A DNA stretch of 64,000 nt from a virus, in IMG/VR virus record IMGVR_UViG_3300021478_000002, positions 1 to 64,000 of that record. One strand, written 5' to 3'. Within the stretch, counting starts at the first letter, position 1; every line of letters begins with the position of its first letter. Below the pieces are notes generated by a model. It did not search any database. It was given only the letters and a program-made list of their open reading frames with translations, and was not told where the DNA came from. Below are positions 50,163 through 58,011 of the stretch, piece after piece. A program made the translations under genes and the position numbers.

Positions 50163-51140
50163 ATGAACGACACAGCAAACAACACGAACCTGACCGAAGC
50201 CTTCGAGACCACCGTCTGCGGGCGCTGCGGCGGCTGCGGCCAGTACAGCTACTGCCAGATGCATGGCACGGTGTGCTTCGGCTGCTCCGGCAAAGGCAAG
50301 GTCTACACCAAGCGCGCCAACGCGGCCATGGAATACGCCCGCACGCTGCGCACGGTGAAGGTGGAGCAGGTGCAGGTCGGCTGGCTGCTCTGGGAGGCCG
50401 GTGGGCCATTCAGCAAGGCCGGTTGGTTCACGGTTACGGCCATCGGGCAGGATGGCTCGAAGTACCGCACCAGCCCCGACGGCGAGTGGCTGCCCTACAC
50501 CAACTTCACCACCAAGCAGGGCACCATTGGCACCTTCCCCGGCAGTGACGTCCAGGCCGTCGAAAACAAGGCCCGCCTGACCGAAGTGCGCGCCCTGGCG
50601 CTCGCCTACCAAGCCACCCTGACCAAGCAGGGCACGGTGGCACCGGCGGGCTACTTCGAAGCCGAAGCCAAGCGCGAAGCCAAGCGCGCCGCCAAGGCGG
50701 AGGCCGCCCGCATCGCCTACGAGGCCGAGCAGGCCGCCCAGGCCGTCGTCCGCGCCGCGCAGGAAGCCGAAGCCCAGGCCCAGGCCGAAGCGCGCGCCGC
50801 CGAGCTGGAGGCCACCCGCATCGCCAAGCTTGCCACCACCCAGTACGTCGGCACCGTCGGCGAGCGCCGCGAGTTCACCCTGACGGTCGAGCGCACGGTG
50901 CGCTTCGAGTCCTACAAGTACGGCTGGCCCGCCGCGACCCTGTACATCTGCCGCGACGAGCAGGGCAATAAGGTGGTCTACAAGGGCACGGGCAGCTTCC
51001 TGCGCTCTGGCGAGACCGGCACGGTCACGGCGACGGTCAAGGATCACACGGAGTACCGCGACGAGAAGCAGACGGTGCTCACGCGCCCCAAGGTCGCCCG
51101 CCCGGCGGAAGAGGAAGCGGTGGCGGAGGCGGCGCAGTGA
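50163..51140 (+). CDS. DnaJ-zinc-finger-like protein with OB-like C-terminus, leaderless
   Basis: 325 residues from ATG 50163. Residues 19-46: VCGRCGGCGQY and VCFGCSGKGKV, two CxxCxGxG-type knuckles as in DnaJ. Residues 70-120: small beta domain (WFTVTAIGQDGSKYRTSPDG). Residues 158-225: Ala/Glu-rich coiled coil. Residues 230-310: beta domain (GERREFTLTVERTVRF, TLYICRDEQGNKVVYKGTG) of OB-type layout. Similar proteins occur in many phages and may bind DNA ends or nucleotides; the function is not known. Confidence 0.65.
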   Translation: MNDTANNTNLTEAFETTVCGRCGGCGQYSYCQMHGTVCFGCSGKGKVYTKRANAAMEYARTLRTVKVEQVQVGWLLWEAGGPFSKAGWFTVTAIGQDGSKYRTSPDGEWLPYTNFTTKQGTIGTFPGSDVQAVENKARLTEVRALALAYQATLTKQGTVAPAGYFEAEAKREAKRAAKAEAARIAYEAEQAAQAVVRAAQEAEAQAQAEARAAELEATRIAKLATTQYVGTVGERREFTLTVERTVRFESYKYGWPAATLYICRDEQGNKVVYKGTGSFLRSGETGTVTATVKDHTEYRDEKQTVLTRPKVARPAEEEAVAEAAQ

Positions 51141-51316
51141 GCGCCATCATCCGCATGACCCGGTTCGGCAGGATCTGGAAAATCCTGCTGGACTGCGGTC
51201 ACACCATGGAGCGCACCCAGGCCGAGATCAAGTTGCAGCAGCTCTACATCGACAAGCGCATCGGGTGCCGGGAGTGCGAGCGCGAGCCGCTCGATTCCCT
51301 GACCATCAGCAAATAG
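51137..51316 (+). CDS. Small CGH-CxxC protein
   Basis: 59 residues from GTG 51137 (GTGA overlap). MTRFGRIWKILLDCGHTMER, then IGCRECERE: a CGH...CxxC zinc site. The same layout is seen in the genes at 53707, on the minus strand at 61337 and probably at the right edge (63920). Confidence 0.55.
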   Translation: MSAIIRMTRFGRIWKILLDCGHTMERTQAEIKLQQLYIDKRIGCRECEREPLDSLTISK

Positions 51317-51401
51317 TCGAAACGGGAATTGACACCGTCACGCGGAGATGGCCTCCCGCGCTTTGAACAAGACAGGCTAAATGAAAAGGAAAAACCAAAC
51401 G

Positions 51402-51767
51402 ATGAAACGCATAGCTGTACTCTTGACTGTTCTCACGGTACTGGCGAGCTTCGCCGGTGCTCAGACCATATTCGGCACGCAGACGCGGATCGGAAACGCG
51501 ACCGTTTATTCCGACAGCCGTGGCAACACGGGGACCTCGATGCAGATCGGCAACCAGACCTACGGAACCCACCGTGACGCTTCGGGGACTTATAACAGCA
51601 CCCAGACGCAGATCGGCAACCAGACCGTGTACCAGAATTCGCGCGGCACCACAGGCAACACCATGCAGGTAGGCAACCAGAGCTTCAGTACCTACCGGAA
51701 CGGAGGAACCACCACGACCTGCACGAGCAATCGCATCGGCAATCAGGTCTTCACCAACTGCCGGTAA
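51402..51767 (+). CDS. Secreted repeat protein (IGNQT repeats)
   Basis: 121 residues. Residues 1-20 are a signal peptide (KRIAVLLTVLTVLASFAGA, cleavage after AGA-Q). The mature part has about five imperfect repeats of TQxRIGNxTVYxxSRGTTG / MQIGNQTY, reminiscent of curlin-type beta repeats, then a Cys pair (TCTSNRIGNQVFTNC). An in-frame ATG at 51381 would add seven residues. Exported by a Sec-type route if made, perhaps as a lysogenic-conversion protein; similar IGN repeats are found in bacterial secreted proteins. An aberrant copy of the TTGACA box lies at 51329. Confidence 0.7.
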   Translation: MKRIAVLLTVLTVLASFAGAQTIFGTQTRIGNATVYSDSRGNTGTSMQIGNQTYGTHRDASGTYNSTQTQIGNQTVYQNSRGTTGNTMQVGNQSFSTYRNGGTTTTCTSNRIGNQVFTNCR

Positions 51768-51774
51768 TCCAAGC

Positions 51775-51792
51775 GGGGGCCGCAAGGCCCCC
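51775..51792 (+). terminator. GNRA-capped hairpin
   Basis: GGGGGCC GCAA GGCCCCC, a 7-bp stem with a GCAA tetraloop, 7 bases after the stop of the secreted gene. No U-tract follows, so it may stabilise or cap the message 3' end instead of terminating. Confidence 0.5.
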
Positions 51793-51814
51793 CACTAGAG
51801 ATCGAAAGGACGAG

Positions 51815-51898
51815 GTGTTAGAAGCTATCGAAGTTACCGCATTCATTCTGCTGATGATCATGATTTATGTCGGCAAAAAGAAAGGGAAATGGAAGTAA
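51815..51898 (+). CDS. Small single-pass membrane peptide, 27 residues
   Basis: From GTG 51815, with AAAGGA six bases upstream. One hydrophobic helix (VTAFILLMIMIYVG) and a basic end KKKGKWK. It might be a small holin-like or regulatory membrane peptide, but this is a guess from hydropathy. Confidence 0.45.
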   Translation: MLEAIEVTAFILLMIMIYVGKKKGKWK

Positions 51899-51909
51899 TC
51901 ACGAAGAGG

Positions 51910-51932
51910 ACCGGCGGTATCCTGCCGCCGGT
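51910..51932 (+). terminator. Inverted repeat, weak terminator candidate
   Basis: ACCGGCGG / CCGCCGGT, 8-bp stem, 7-base loop, no T-run afterwards. Confidence 0.35.
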
Positions 51933-51964
51933 GCCTTGCCAAAAGGGCGGGAAGTGAAACTGGT

Positions 51965-51987
51965 TTGACAACGGCATACGGTATTGG
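51965..51987 (+). promoter_or_regulatory. Variant of the TTGACA-CATG box
   Basis: TTGACA (51965-51970) followed by ACGGCATACGG; the middle keeps CAT but no proper -10 follows. A real ribosome site (GGGAGG, 51986-51991) precedes ATG 52000, so this is not leaderless. Confidence 0.4.
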
Positions 51988-51999
51988 GAGGATTAAATC

Positions 52000-52200
52000 A
52001 TGACATCGGACGAGAGAATCGACAAGCTGGCAGAGACAGTGCAGAACCTGGAGCGGGTGGTGCGCCAAGGCTTCGCCGTGCTCACGGAACTGCATGGTGA
52101 TACGCAGCGCGAGATGCAGAAAATGGCCAATTCGGTGTCTGCCTTGGCGGATCACATCGCGGACCATAACACGCGGCTGGATAAATTGGAGGGCAAGTAA
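52000..52200 (+). CDS. Small coiled-coil protein
   Basis: 66 residues. The whole chain shows heptads (DKLAETVQNLERVVRQGFAVL, HNTRLDKLEG). Typical of small phage coiled-coil partners. Immediately followed by the next ATG. Confidence 0.6.
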   Translation: MTSDERIDKLAETVQNLERVVRQGFAVLTELHGDTQREMQKMANSVSALADHIADHNTRLDKLEGK

Positions 52201-52629
52201 ATGAGCACCGAGACCGAGATCAAGGCAGTCAAGTGCTGCCCGCATTGCGAGGCAGAGCTGACGCCGGAGGAAATCAAGACGCTGTGGTCGAGCTACACCA
52301 CGTCGCTGCGCACGACGCTGGGCGGGCCGAAGCGCACGCCGCGCCCCTGCCCGAGCTGCGGCATGACCTGCGACACTGCGCGCGAGGCCTGGAGTCACTG
52401 CCGCATCCCGCGCAACCTGGACCCGGCGGCGCTGTTGGCCTACGTGCTAGGCCGGATGCCGGAAGAGCTGACGAAACTCCTGAGCCACCGTCATGGCGGT
52501 CTGGCGAACCTGCACGTCGCCGTGACCGGCATCCTGATGACGAAGCTCAAACCGGCGCAGAAGCGGCAGGCGAAGTGGTATCTGAGCATGATCGACCGCG
52601 CCATGGACAAGCTGGAGGACGTGGCCTGA
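52201..52629 (+). CDS. Zinc-ribbon protein
   Basis: 142 residues. CCPHCEAEL...RPCPSCGMTCDT forms a CxxC-CxxC ribbon; a His/Cys group continues (WSHC). C-terminal half helical (LLAYVLGRMPEELTKLLSHRH). No family recognised. Confidence 0.65.
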   Translation: MSTETEIKAVKCCPHCEAELTPEEIKTLWSSYTTSLRTTLGGPKRTPRPCPSCGMTCDTAREAWSHCRIPRNLDPAALLAYVLGRMPEELTKLLSHRHGGLANLHVAVTGILMTKLKPAQKRQAKWYLSMIDRAMDKLEDVA

Positions 52630-52878
52630 ATGGACAACGAAATCGGGCGCGAGTTGCTCGCGAGCGAGCTGAAGCCGAAGACCATCGTGGTGCTCGAAAG
52701 GCCCGACACCGCCATTGTCACTATGTGGGTGGCCGAGGTGACGCCCCAATACGTCATTTTCCTGGCAGGCGTTACCCAAACCTGTTTCCTCGCGCAGCGC
52801 GCCGGTCCCCACCTGGAGCAGATCACGGACGACACGGGCCGCATGCTGCGCGTCTTCGAATACCTAGGGGAACCATGA
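52630..52878 (+). CDS. Small beta-rich hypothetical protein
   Basis: 82 residues, abutting the previous stop. Strand pattern (KTIVVLERPDTAIVTMWV, YVIFLAGVTQTCFL). May be an SH3- or KOW-like fold. ATGA overlap with the next gene. Confidence 0.6.
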   Translation: MDNEIGRELLASELKPKTIVVLERPDTAIVTMWVAEVTPQYVIFLAGVTQTCFLAQRAGPHLEQITDDTGRMLRVFEYLGEP

Positions 52879-53123
52879 CAGACCGGTTGAAGCGCGGAGA
52901 CTACGTGCGGGTGCGCCTGAGTGATCGCGACGAGTGGACACCGGCGTTCGTCGCGCTGGCGTCCGACACCGATCCATCTTCCGTCATGCTGATGCTGGAT
53001 GGCGCGGTGCGGTCGTCGTCGGGCGGCATGTTCGTTAATGCCCTGCCGTTGACGATAGACTACGCAGCGGAAACCGTCACCAGCCTGCATGGCGATGCCT
53101 ACGACATCGAGGTGCCGTCTTGA
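52875..53123 (+). CDS. Small beta-rich hypothetical protein
   Basis: 82 residues, ATGA overlap. KRGDYVRVRLSDRDEWTPAFVALA fits a small SH3-like domain, similar in layout to its upstream neighbour, so the pair may derive from duplication. Confidence 0.6.
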   Translation: MTDRLKRGDYVRVRLSDRDEWTPAFVALASDTDPSSVMLMLDGAVRSSSGGMFVNALPLTIDYAAETVTSLHGDAYDIEVPS

Positions 53124-53710
53124 CCGTACCCGAACGTATCGCCCGGCTGCCGCGCGATCCGCGTGGTTACCCGATCCCGTGGAACGTGCTGCGCGAGGGC
53201 GACACGGCGTTCTTCACGATCAACGACGACCGCCGCGCCTGGGAGGCTTTGCGCAAAGGCCTGTGCCCGATCTGCGGCGAGCGCCTTGGGCGCTATCTCT
53301 GGTTTGTCGGCGGCCCGCGCTCCGCGTTCGATCCCGGCGGATGCTACCTCGACCTGCCCGGCCATCGCGACTGCATGGAGTTCGCGTTGATGACGTGCCC
53401 CTACTTGGCAATGCCGAAATACCTGGGGCGCATCGACGTCGTGCATCCCGAGAAGCTGCCGCCGCAGGCAAAGCTCCTGCTCGATGAGACCATGATCCGC
53501 GACCGGCCCGAGATCTTCGTGGCCGTCGCCTGCACGCGCATCGAGGCCAATGATCGCGGGCCGCTTCAGCCGTACTTGAAGCCGGTCGCACCGTTTCTCG
53601 ATTGGACCTACTGGCGGCATGGCCGCCAAATCACCGAAGAGGAGGCAATGCCGTTCCTGCGCGCGGCGCTGGGCGACGAATGGCAGCTACCGGGGAGGGC
53701 AGCAGCATGA
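53120..53710 (+). CDS. Conserved phage zinc-ribbon protein
   Basis: 196 residues from TTG 53120 (TTGA overlap). 'RG.PIPW' near residue 15, LCPICGERLG, FVGGPRSAFDPGGCYLD, GHRDCMEFAL and TCPYLAM give the Cys/His set of a protein that is common in phages of actinobacteria and proteobacteria; its role is not known to me. Confidence 0.7.
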   Translation: MTVPERIARLPRDPRGYPIPWNVLREGDTAFFTINDDRRAWEALRKGLCPICGERLGRYLWFVGGPRSAFDPGGCYLDLPGHRDCMEFALMTCPYLAMPKYLGRIDVVHPEKLPPQAKLLLDETMIRDRPEIFVAVACTRIEANDRGPLQPYLKPVAPFLDWTYWRHGRQITEEEAMPFLRAALGDEWQLPGRAAA

Positions 53711-53931
53711 AGATCGCGCTCGATAGCGGCGGCGGCTACCTGGAGCCCGACGAGGGACCGCGCGACACGCGCTTCCACAAGCGCATTGTGCGCGTCGAGG
53801 TGATCCAGGGCATGCGCGCGGGCCATCAGTTGATGCTCGAATGCGGCCATGGCGTGATGGCCATCGGCAACCTCGCGCACGCCGAAGGCGTGGTTCTCTG
53901 CACAAAATGCCGCGACTTGGAGGAAGGGTGA
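53707..53931 (+). CDS. CGH-CxxC small protein
   Basis: 74 residues, ATGA overlap. Contains LMLECGHGVMAIG and LCTKCRD, the same zinc layout as the 51137 gene. The first half is helical and strand (IVRVEVIQGMRAGHQ). Function unknown. Confidence 0.6.
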   Translation: MKIALDSGGGYLEPDEGPRDTRFHKRIVRVEVIQGMRAGHQLMLECGHGVMAIGNLAHAEGVVLCTKCRDLEEG

Positions 53932-54617
53932 ATGAAGAGCTAGCCAATGCGAGCAAAGAGCTAGCCAAGGCCGCTGCAGCCCTGCGCGGCATCCAGGAGC
54001 GCCAGGAGGCCCGCCGCCGGGCTGCGCGCTTCCGGCCTGACGGCAAGCTGCGGCCAACTGAGTCGCGCAACCGGTTCATCGCGGAGACCGCCCTGGTGCG
54101 CGAGCCGATCCCTGACGGCCACGGTGCCGAGTTCTGGATCACATACACCGGCAATCGCGCGGAGTGGCAGCGCGTGAAAGACGATCCGATCCTGGCCCAG
54201 CTTCCCGAGCTTTCGAAGCACCTCGATCCCGACGCGCTCAACGGCTACGTGGCCTATCCGAAGCGCCACGCGCCGCGCCTGCCGAAGGGTGACTGCAACA
54301 TTGTGCAATACATTCCGGTGCATGGCGGCATCACCTGGGCGTGCAAAGACAGCTACATGGCCGTGTGGGGCTTCGACACCATGCACTGTAACAGCGCAGA
54401 GCAGCCGCGCGCCGACCAGGATTGGATTCGCGCCAACTGTTGGGTACTGTATCGCGGGCTGATGCTCGCGGAGAAGCGCTGGCCGGAATTCCGGCGGGCC
54501 TCACGGTCGCGGCGCGCGGAGATCGCCGATGAACTGCTCGCGTTGATCGAGGAGCAGCCGCTGCTGGAGAAGCTCGGCTTCAACGCCATGATCAACATGC
54601 TGTTCGGGAGGATTTGA
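53928..54617 (+). CDS. Hypothetical protein
   Basis: 229 residues from GTG 53928, GTGA overlap, GAGGAAG ribosome site. Residues 1-30 helical (NEELANASKELAKAAAAL). Residues 95-155 contain a run with conserved Trp/Cys/His (GYVAYPKRHAPRLPKGDC, YMAVWGFDTMHCN). C-terminal helices. The family was not recognised; length and complexity suggest a real globular protein. Confidence 0.6.
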   Translation: MNEELANASKELAKAAAALRGIQERQEARRRAARFRPDGKLRPTESRNRFIAETALVREPIPDGHGAEFWITYTGNRAEWQRVKDDPILAQLPELSKHLDPDALNGYVAYPKRHAPRLPKGDCNIVQYIPVHGGITWACKDSYMAVWGFDTMHCNSAEQPRADQDWIRANCWVLYRGLMLAEKRWPEFRRASRSRRAEIADELLALIEEQPLLEKLGFNAMINMLFGRI

Positions 54618-54757
54618 TGGGATTCGGACAAGATCAGAACGGAATCTTTAAGCCGCTGCCCGATGGGCGCGTGCTGCGCGTCACCAAGCGAACGTTCAAC
54701 ACCATCCTGACCCTTTCCAGTTCTCAGCAGGACGACGGGTGGAAGGATGGCTGGTGA
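54617..54757 (+). CDS. Small hypothetical protein, 46 residues
   Basis: The ATG shares a base with the upstream TGA (TGATG), with GGGAGG as ribosome site. Composition is soluble (KPLPDGRVLRVTKRTFNTIL). The tail is WKDGW. Confidence 0.5.
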   Translation: MGFGQDQNGIFKPLPDGRVLRVTKRTFNTILTLSSSQQDDGWKDGW

Positions 54758-54766
54758 TACACGACC

Positions 54767-54961
54767 ATGGAAGCCGCCGTGAGCGACTTTGTGATCTGGG
54801 AACCGGGCGAGACCGTGATCTGCGTGCTCTGCAACAGGGAGCGCGGCGGCGACGATCCGCCCGGCAATTGGATGCGGCACCGGCCCAGCCAGCGGCGGCG
54901 CATCCCGATCTTCGGCGAGCGCTGGGGGACGTTGGGCTACATGGAGTACATCCACGAATGA
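54767..54961 (+). CDS. Small zinc-finger-like protein
   Basis: 64 residues. VICVLCNRERGG gives one CxxC. The rest is Trp/Arg/Pro-rich (DPPGNWMRHRPSQRRR). Stop overlaps the next start as ATGA. Confidence 0.5.
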   Translation: MEAAVSDFVIWEPGETVICVLCNRERGGDDPPGNWMRHRPSQRRRIPIFGERWGTLGYMEYIHE

Positions 54962-55296
54962 AGAAAAAACGCTTGGCACTAATCGTCAGCGGGAAGACCG
55001 TCGCCGATGCCTGCCCGAACTGCATGCATAGGCTGGATGGGATGACGGCGGCCCGTCTGGACGGACCTTTCGAGCGTACCGGGCCGACGAGGCGGGTCAG
55101 CCTGAAGGGAAATGTGAGCATGTGCGTCTACTGCGGGGCAATGCTGGTTTTTGCCGACGATGAGGGACACCTGCGGACGATGACCGCTGCGGAGCGGTCC
55201 ACTTACCATCTGGAGCCGGTCCTTCAAGACATCATGGACAAAATTCGGTCCAAGCGGCCCAACCCACCCGACTTCACGAGGAAGAATTTCAATTGA
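54958..55296 (+). CDS. Zinc-ribbon protein
   Basis: 112 residues. ACPNCMHRLDGM and SMCVYCGAMLVFADDEGH form a CxxC-CxxC ribbon, with a strand pair between them. The C-terminus is helical. It sits 7 bases before the gene pair next described. Confidence 0.65.
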   Translation: MKKKRLALIVSGKTVADACPNCMHRLDGMTAARLDGPFERTGPTRRVSLKGNVSMCVYCGAMLVFADDEGHLRTMTAAERSTYHLEPVLQDIMDKIRSKRPNPPDFTRKNFN

Positions 55297-55303
55297 GGCG
55301 CAC

Positions 55304-56227
55304 ATGCCACGACTGATCGATGACCTGCGCGCCAAGAGCGCCCGGATCGCGAAGCCGCACTTCGTGCCGCCTGACAAGGTGGACGCATGGCAGGATATGG
55401 CCAAGCGCACGCACGAGACGCTGATGTGGCCGGAGCTGCCGGTGCTGCTCATCGACAACGTGTCCGAGTACTTTTACACGAGCGAGCAAGAGTATTGGGA
55501 TCTGCGCGACGACTTCCCGAATCTGGCTCCGCCCTATCCGGTGTTCTGGGCCGAGTGCAAGATGGCCAAGCGCATCCACAGCAAGCAGTGTGGCGACACC
55601 AACGTGGGCGCTCTCGTGCCGCATGGCCGACTTGGCGCGCTGATTCACGGTCTCAATCCGTCGGAGGTAAACGGCGAGGGCATCCCCGAGAACGTCCGGT
55701 GGATTCTGTGGTGCGAGCTGTTCATCGACTACGGTCGGCGCGGCGTGACGGCGGATGGACCGCATGGTTCCACATTCCTGTGCGTGGATGCCGAGGGCGT
55801 GATCATCGAAAAGCCGTGGATGCAGTCGCTCGCCGACCAGAGCGATGCCGGGATCATGCGCAGCTACATGACGTTCTTCAACCCGGTCTTCCTGGCGATG
55901 AGCTTTCTCCACTGCCGGAACGTCACCATCGTCGAGAACGAGGTGCCCCCGAAGGTCGCGAAGAAGTATCGCGCGCGCACCGGCGTGCAGCCGACCCGCT
56001 ACAAGACTCTGATCATCGAGCCGCTGAAAAAGATCCTGCGCACCGAAGGCCGCAGCGACACGGTCGGCGTGCAGAAGGCGATGCACATCTGCCGGGGCCA
56101 CTTCAAGGACTACCGCGAGGGTCGCGGGCTGTTTGGCAAATATCACCAGCTCGTGTGGCAGCCATCCATCGTGCGCGGCACCAAGGGCAAGAGCGCGCCG
56201 CCGAGGGAGATCGAGGTCAAGCTATGA
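55304..56227 (+). CDS. Conserved phage protein paired with the AcrVA2-like gene
   Basis: 307 residues. No known domain in the first 240 residues; central region LFIDYGRRGVTADGPHGSTFLCVD. The C-terminus has AMHICRGHFKDY (residues 259-270) and LFGKYHQLVWQPSIVRG, a pattern I know from a broad family of phage proteins, often with a 'HICRGH' start. The following gene has a similar motif, so the two C-termini may be related. Role unknown; ATGA overlap with the AcrVA2-like gene, so they are co-translated. Confidence 0.65.
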   Translation: MPRLIDDLRAKSARIAKPHFVPPDKVDAWQDMAKRTHETLMWPELPVLLIDNVSEYFYTSEQEYWDLRDDFPNLAPPYPVFWAECKMAKRIHSKQCGDTNVGALVPHGRLGALIHGLNPSEVNGEGIPENVRWILWCELFIDYGRRGVTADGPHGSTFLCVDAEGVIIEKPWMQSLADQSDAGIMRSYMTFFNPVFLAMSFLHCRNVTIVENEVPPKVAKKYRARTGVQPTRYKTLIIEPLKKILRTEGRSDTVGVQKAMHICRGHFKDYREGRGLFGKYHQLVWQPSIVRGTKGKSAPPREIEVKL

Positions 56228-57300
56228 ATCCATCCATCGAAGAGAAGGTCAGGCGACCGGTAAAATATCTGACCGCAGTATCGCAACGCTATCCCGGCAT
56301 ATGGAGATCAGTGGATCAGTTGCGCGCAAATCGCGACAAGGTGGCGCAACACCACGATTGGCCGACATGGTGCTATTTGCCCCTGCCGGGGGCCGCAGGG
56401 ATTATTACCTCCCCGACCCTCGATGATGGCCAGGAGAATATAGAAGCAGCCTGCGTGGCGACGCTAGCTGGTTGGCGGCTTGCCAAGGACATTTATATTT
56501 TTGATGAGACCGTTCTTGAGGAGTTGTGGAATACGCCCATCGAAGGGAACATCCCTATCGATGTCCTGTATAGGCTGCCTACGTTATGTGCCTACGTGGC
56601 ATTCCCTTCGCCCAGAGACGTAGAAGACGGCAAGCTTCACGGCTTCTTCGTCCACCTGAACTACATCAGAATGCCGATGCTGGTGATCGCCATGGATTTC
56701 GGCACCCTTAATCGCATCTCCTCCGAGTATGTTCCTCTGGCTGTCTTTCCCGTGGAACTGCACGAGGGCGTTGATCTGCTCCAATGCCTGACGATCATGC
56801 ATGAAAAATTGCAGCGGCGGAGAGGCAAGCCACCTGAAGAGATCGAGCGAGTCGTACTGCCGGAAGCAATAAAACGTACGCTGGAACCGCTGGTGAGTCT
56901 TACGATTTATCTCTGTTCGACGTCGGCGGAAATCAGAGCGCGAGACCCGTTGCGCGGCCTAAAGCAGGGCCACTACACCAAGAAGACGAAGAAGGGCGTG
57001 CGCACTTTTGTCCCCGAGCAGCCGCAGGTTTGGGAGGTCGCGTATCGCATCGGGGCCACTTTACGCGCAGCAACCGCTGCCGCCGTATCGCGGAGCACCG
57101 ACAACGGCGGCACGCACGCAAGCCCGCGTCCGCACATGCGCAAGGCGCACTGGCACTCGTTCTGGACGGGTCCGAAGGCTGCTGTCGGCAAGGCTCCGGT
57201 GCCTGCGCGTGAGATTGTTCTCAAATGGATTCCGCCTATTGCCGTCGCGATGGGACCGGATGACGAGACCATTCCAACCGTCCACCGGGTGACGAGGTGA
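56224..57300 (+). CDS. AcrVA2-like protein (candidate type V anti-CRISPR)
   Basis: 358 residues. Residues 78-130 (TLAGWRLAKDIYIFDETVLEE, then PIDVLYRLPTLCAYVAF) and the end RPHMRKAHWHSFWTG (302-316) plus IVLKWIPPIAVAM follow the published AcrVA2 pattern, with its 'GxWRxxxGIYxxD', 'LPxWCVYV' and 'RPHxRRxHWHxxWxG...RW' landmarks as I recall them. AcrVA2 of Moraxella lowers Cas12a by causing loss of its mRNA. Homologs occur in many phages whose hosts lack Cas12a, so the role here is open. Size is close to that of AcrVA2 (about 320 residues), with a 35-residue longer N-terminus. Confidence 0.75.
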   Translation: MNPSIEEKVRRPVKYLTAVSQRYPGIWRSVDQLRANRDKVAQHHDWPTWCYLPLPGAAGIITSPTLDDGQENIEAACVATLAGWRLAKDIYIFDETVLEELWNTPIEGNIPIDVLYRLPTLCAYVAFPSPRDVEDGKLHGFFVHLNYIRMPMLVIAMDFGTLNRISSEYVPLAVFPVELHEGVDLLQCLTIMHEKLQRRRGKPPEEIERVVLPEAIKRTLEPLVSLTIYLCSTSAEIRARDPLRGLKQGHYTKKTKKGVRTFVPEQPQVWEVAYRIGATLRAATAAAVSRSTDNGGTHASPRPHMRKAHWHSFWTGPKAAVGKAPVPAREIVLKWIPPIAVAMGPDDETIPTVHRVTR

Positions 57301-57305
57301 AGCTT

Positions 57306-57512
57306 ATGAACTGTCCGTTTTATGGCCGTGCCATGTATCAGACGGGCCTGATCGGCGGGCCGCGACCGATTCTGCTGTTGAATACCAACGGCAATCAATG
57401 CGCCATCGTCACCACCAGCCACGCACCGTGCCGGATGGAGATCAACGGCGAGACCCCGGATTGGAAGACGTGCGTGCTGGTCCGCGACATGCGGATGGAG
57501 CCGGAGCTATGA
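57306..57512 (+). CDS. Small conserved phage protein
   Basis: 68 residues from ATG 57306 (GTG 57297 overlaps the upstream stop). NCPFYGRAMY, LLLNTNGNQCAIVTTSHAPC and PDWKTC are the landmarks of a small protein frequent in phages, with four Cys that likely bind zinc. Confidence 0.65.
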   Translation: MNCPFYGRAMYQTGLIGGPRPILLLNTNGNQCAIVTTSHAPCRMEINGETPDWKTCVLVRDMRMEPEL

Positions 57513-57655
57513 TCGAGCAGCCGCCCTACATCGTGTGCCCGAAATGCGGCATGGTCTCGCATAATCCGAACGACGTGCGAGAACGCTACTGCGGCAACTG
57601 CCACGGCTTCCACGACGATCTACTCAGGGAGCTGAAGGGCCGGGAGGAACCATGA
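57509..57655 (+). CDS. Small zinc-ribbon protein, 48 residues
   Basis: ATGA overlap. YIVCPKCGMVSHNPNDVRERYCGNCHGFHDD in pieces is a compact CxxC-CxxC ribbon known from phages and bacteria (DUF-type). A partner in DNA handling is possible but not shown. Confidence 0.65.
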   Translation: MIEQPPYIVCPKCGMVSHNPNDVRERYCGNCHGFHDDLLRELKGREEP

Positions 57656-58002
57656 GCGAACCTCTTGCGATCTACACCTGGGTCGGCGAGGACGAACACG
57701 CCAACATGATCGAACAACAAGTGGCCAAACTAAGGCGGGAGCGTGAGGCGAGCGAACAACAAGTGGCAAGCGTGATGACGGTGGAGAATGATCTGAAATA
57801 CGTCATACAGGGTGCGCATTACGGCAAGAATGACTGGTGGGACTTGCCCAACCAGACCTACGACAGTCGAAGCGAAGCCCTGTACCACAAGCGCTGGCCC
57901 AACGACCCAGACGACACGGGGTGGATGTGGATACCGGACCTTCAACTCCGTGTCGTGCGCCGGGTGCGGCGAGTGGTCACGGTCGAGCAATGTGTGTCCT
58001 GA
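57652..58002 (+). CDS. Hypothetical protein
   Basis: 116 residues, ATGA overlap. Helix at 25-45 (KLRREREASEQQVASVM); Trp-rich middle (NDWWDLPNQTYDSRSEA, GWMWIPDLQ). The end is basic (RVVRRVRRVV). Unrecognised. Confidence 0.6.
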   Translation: MSEPLAIYTWVGEDEHANMIEQQVAKLRREREASEQQVASVMTVENDLKYVIQGAHYGKNDWWDLPNQTYDSRSEALYHKRWPNDPDDTGWMWIPDLQLRVVRRVRRVVTVEQCVS

Positions 58003-58011
58003 GGCGCGAGC

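Noticed and set aside
52233-53123. 296-residue ORF upstream part
   Set aside because: Only the last 82 residues (from ATG 52875) look coding; the rest is a shadow of the 52201 and 52630 genes.
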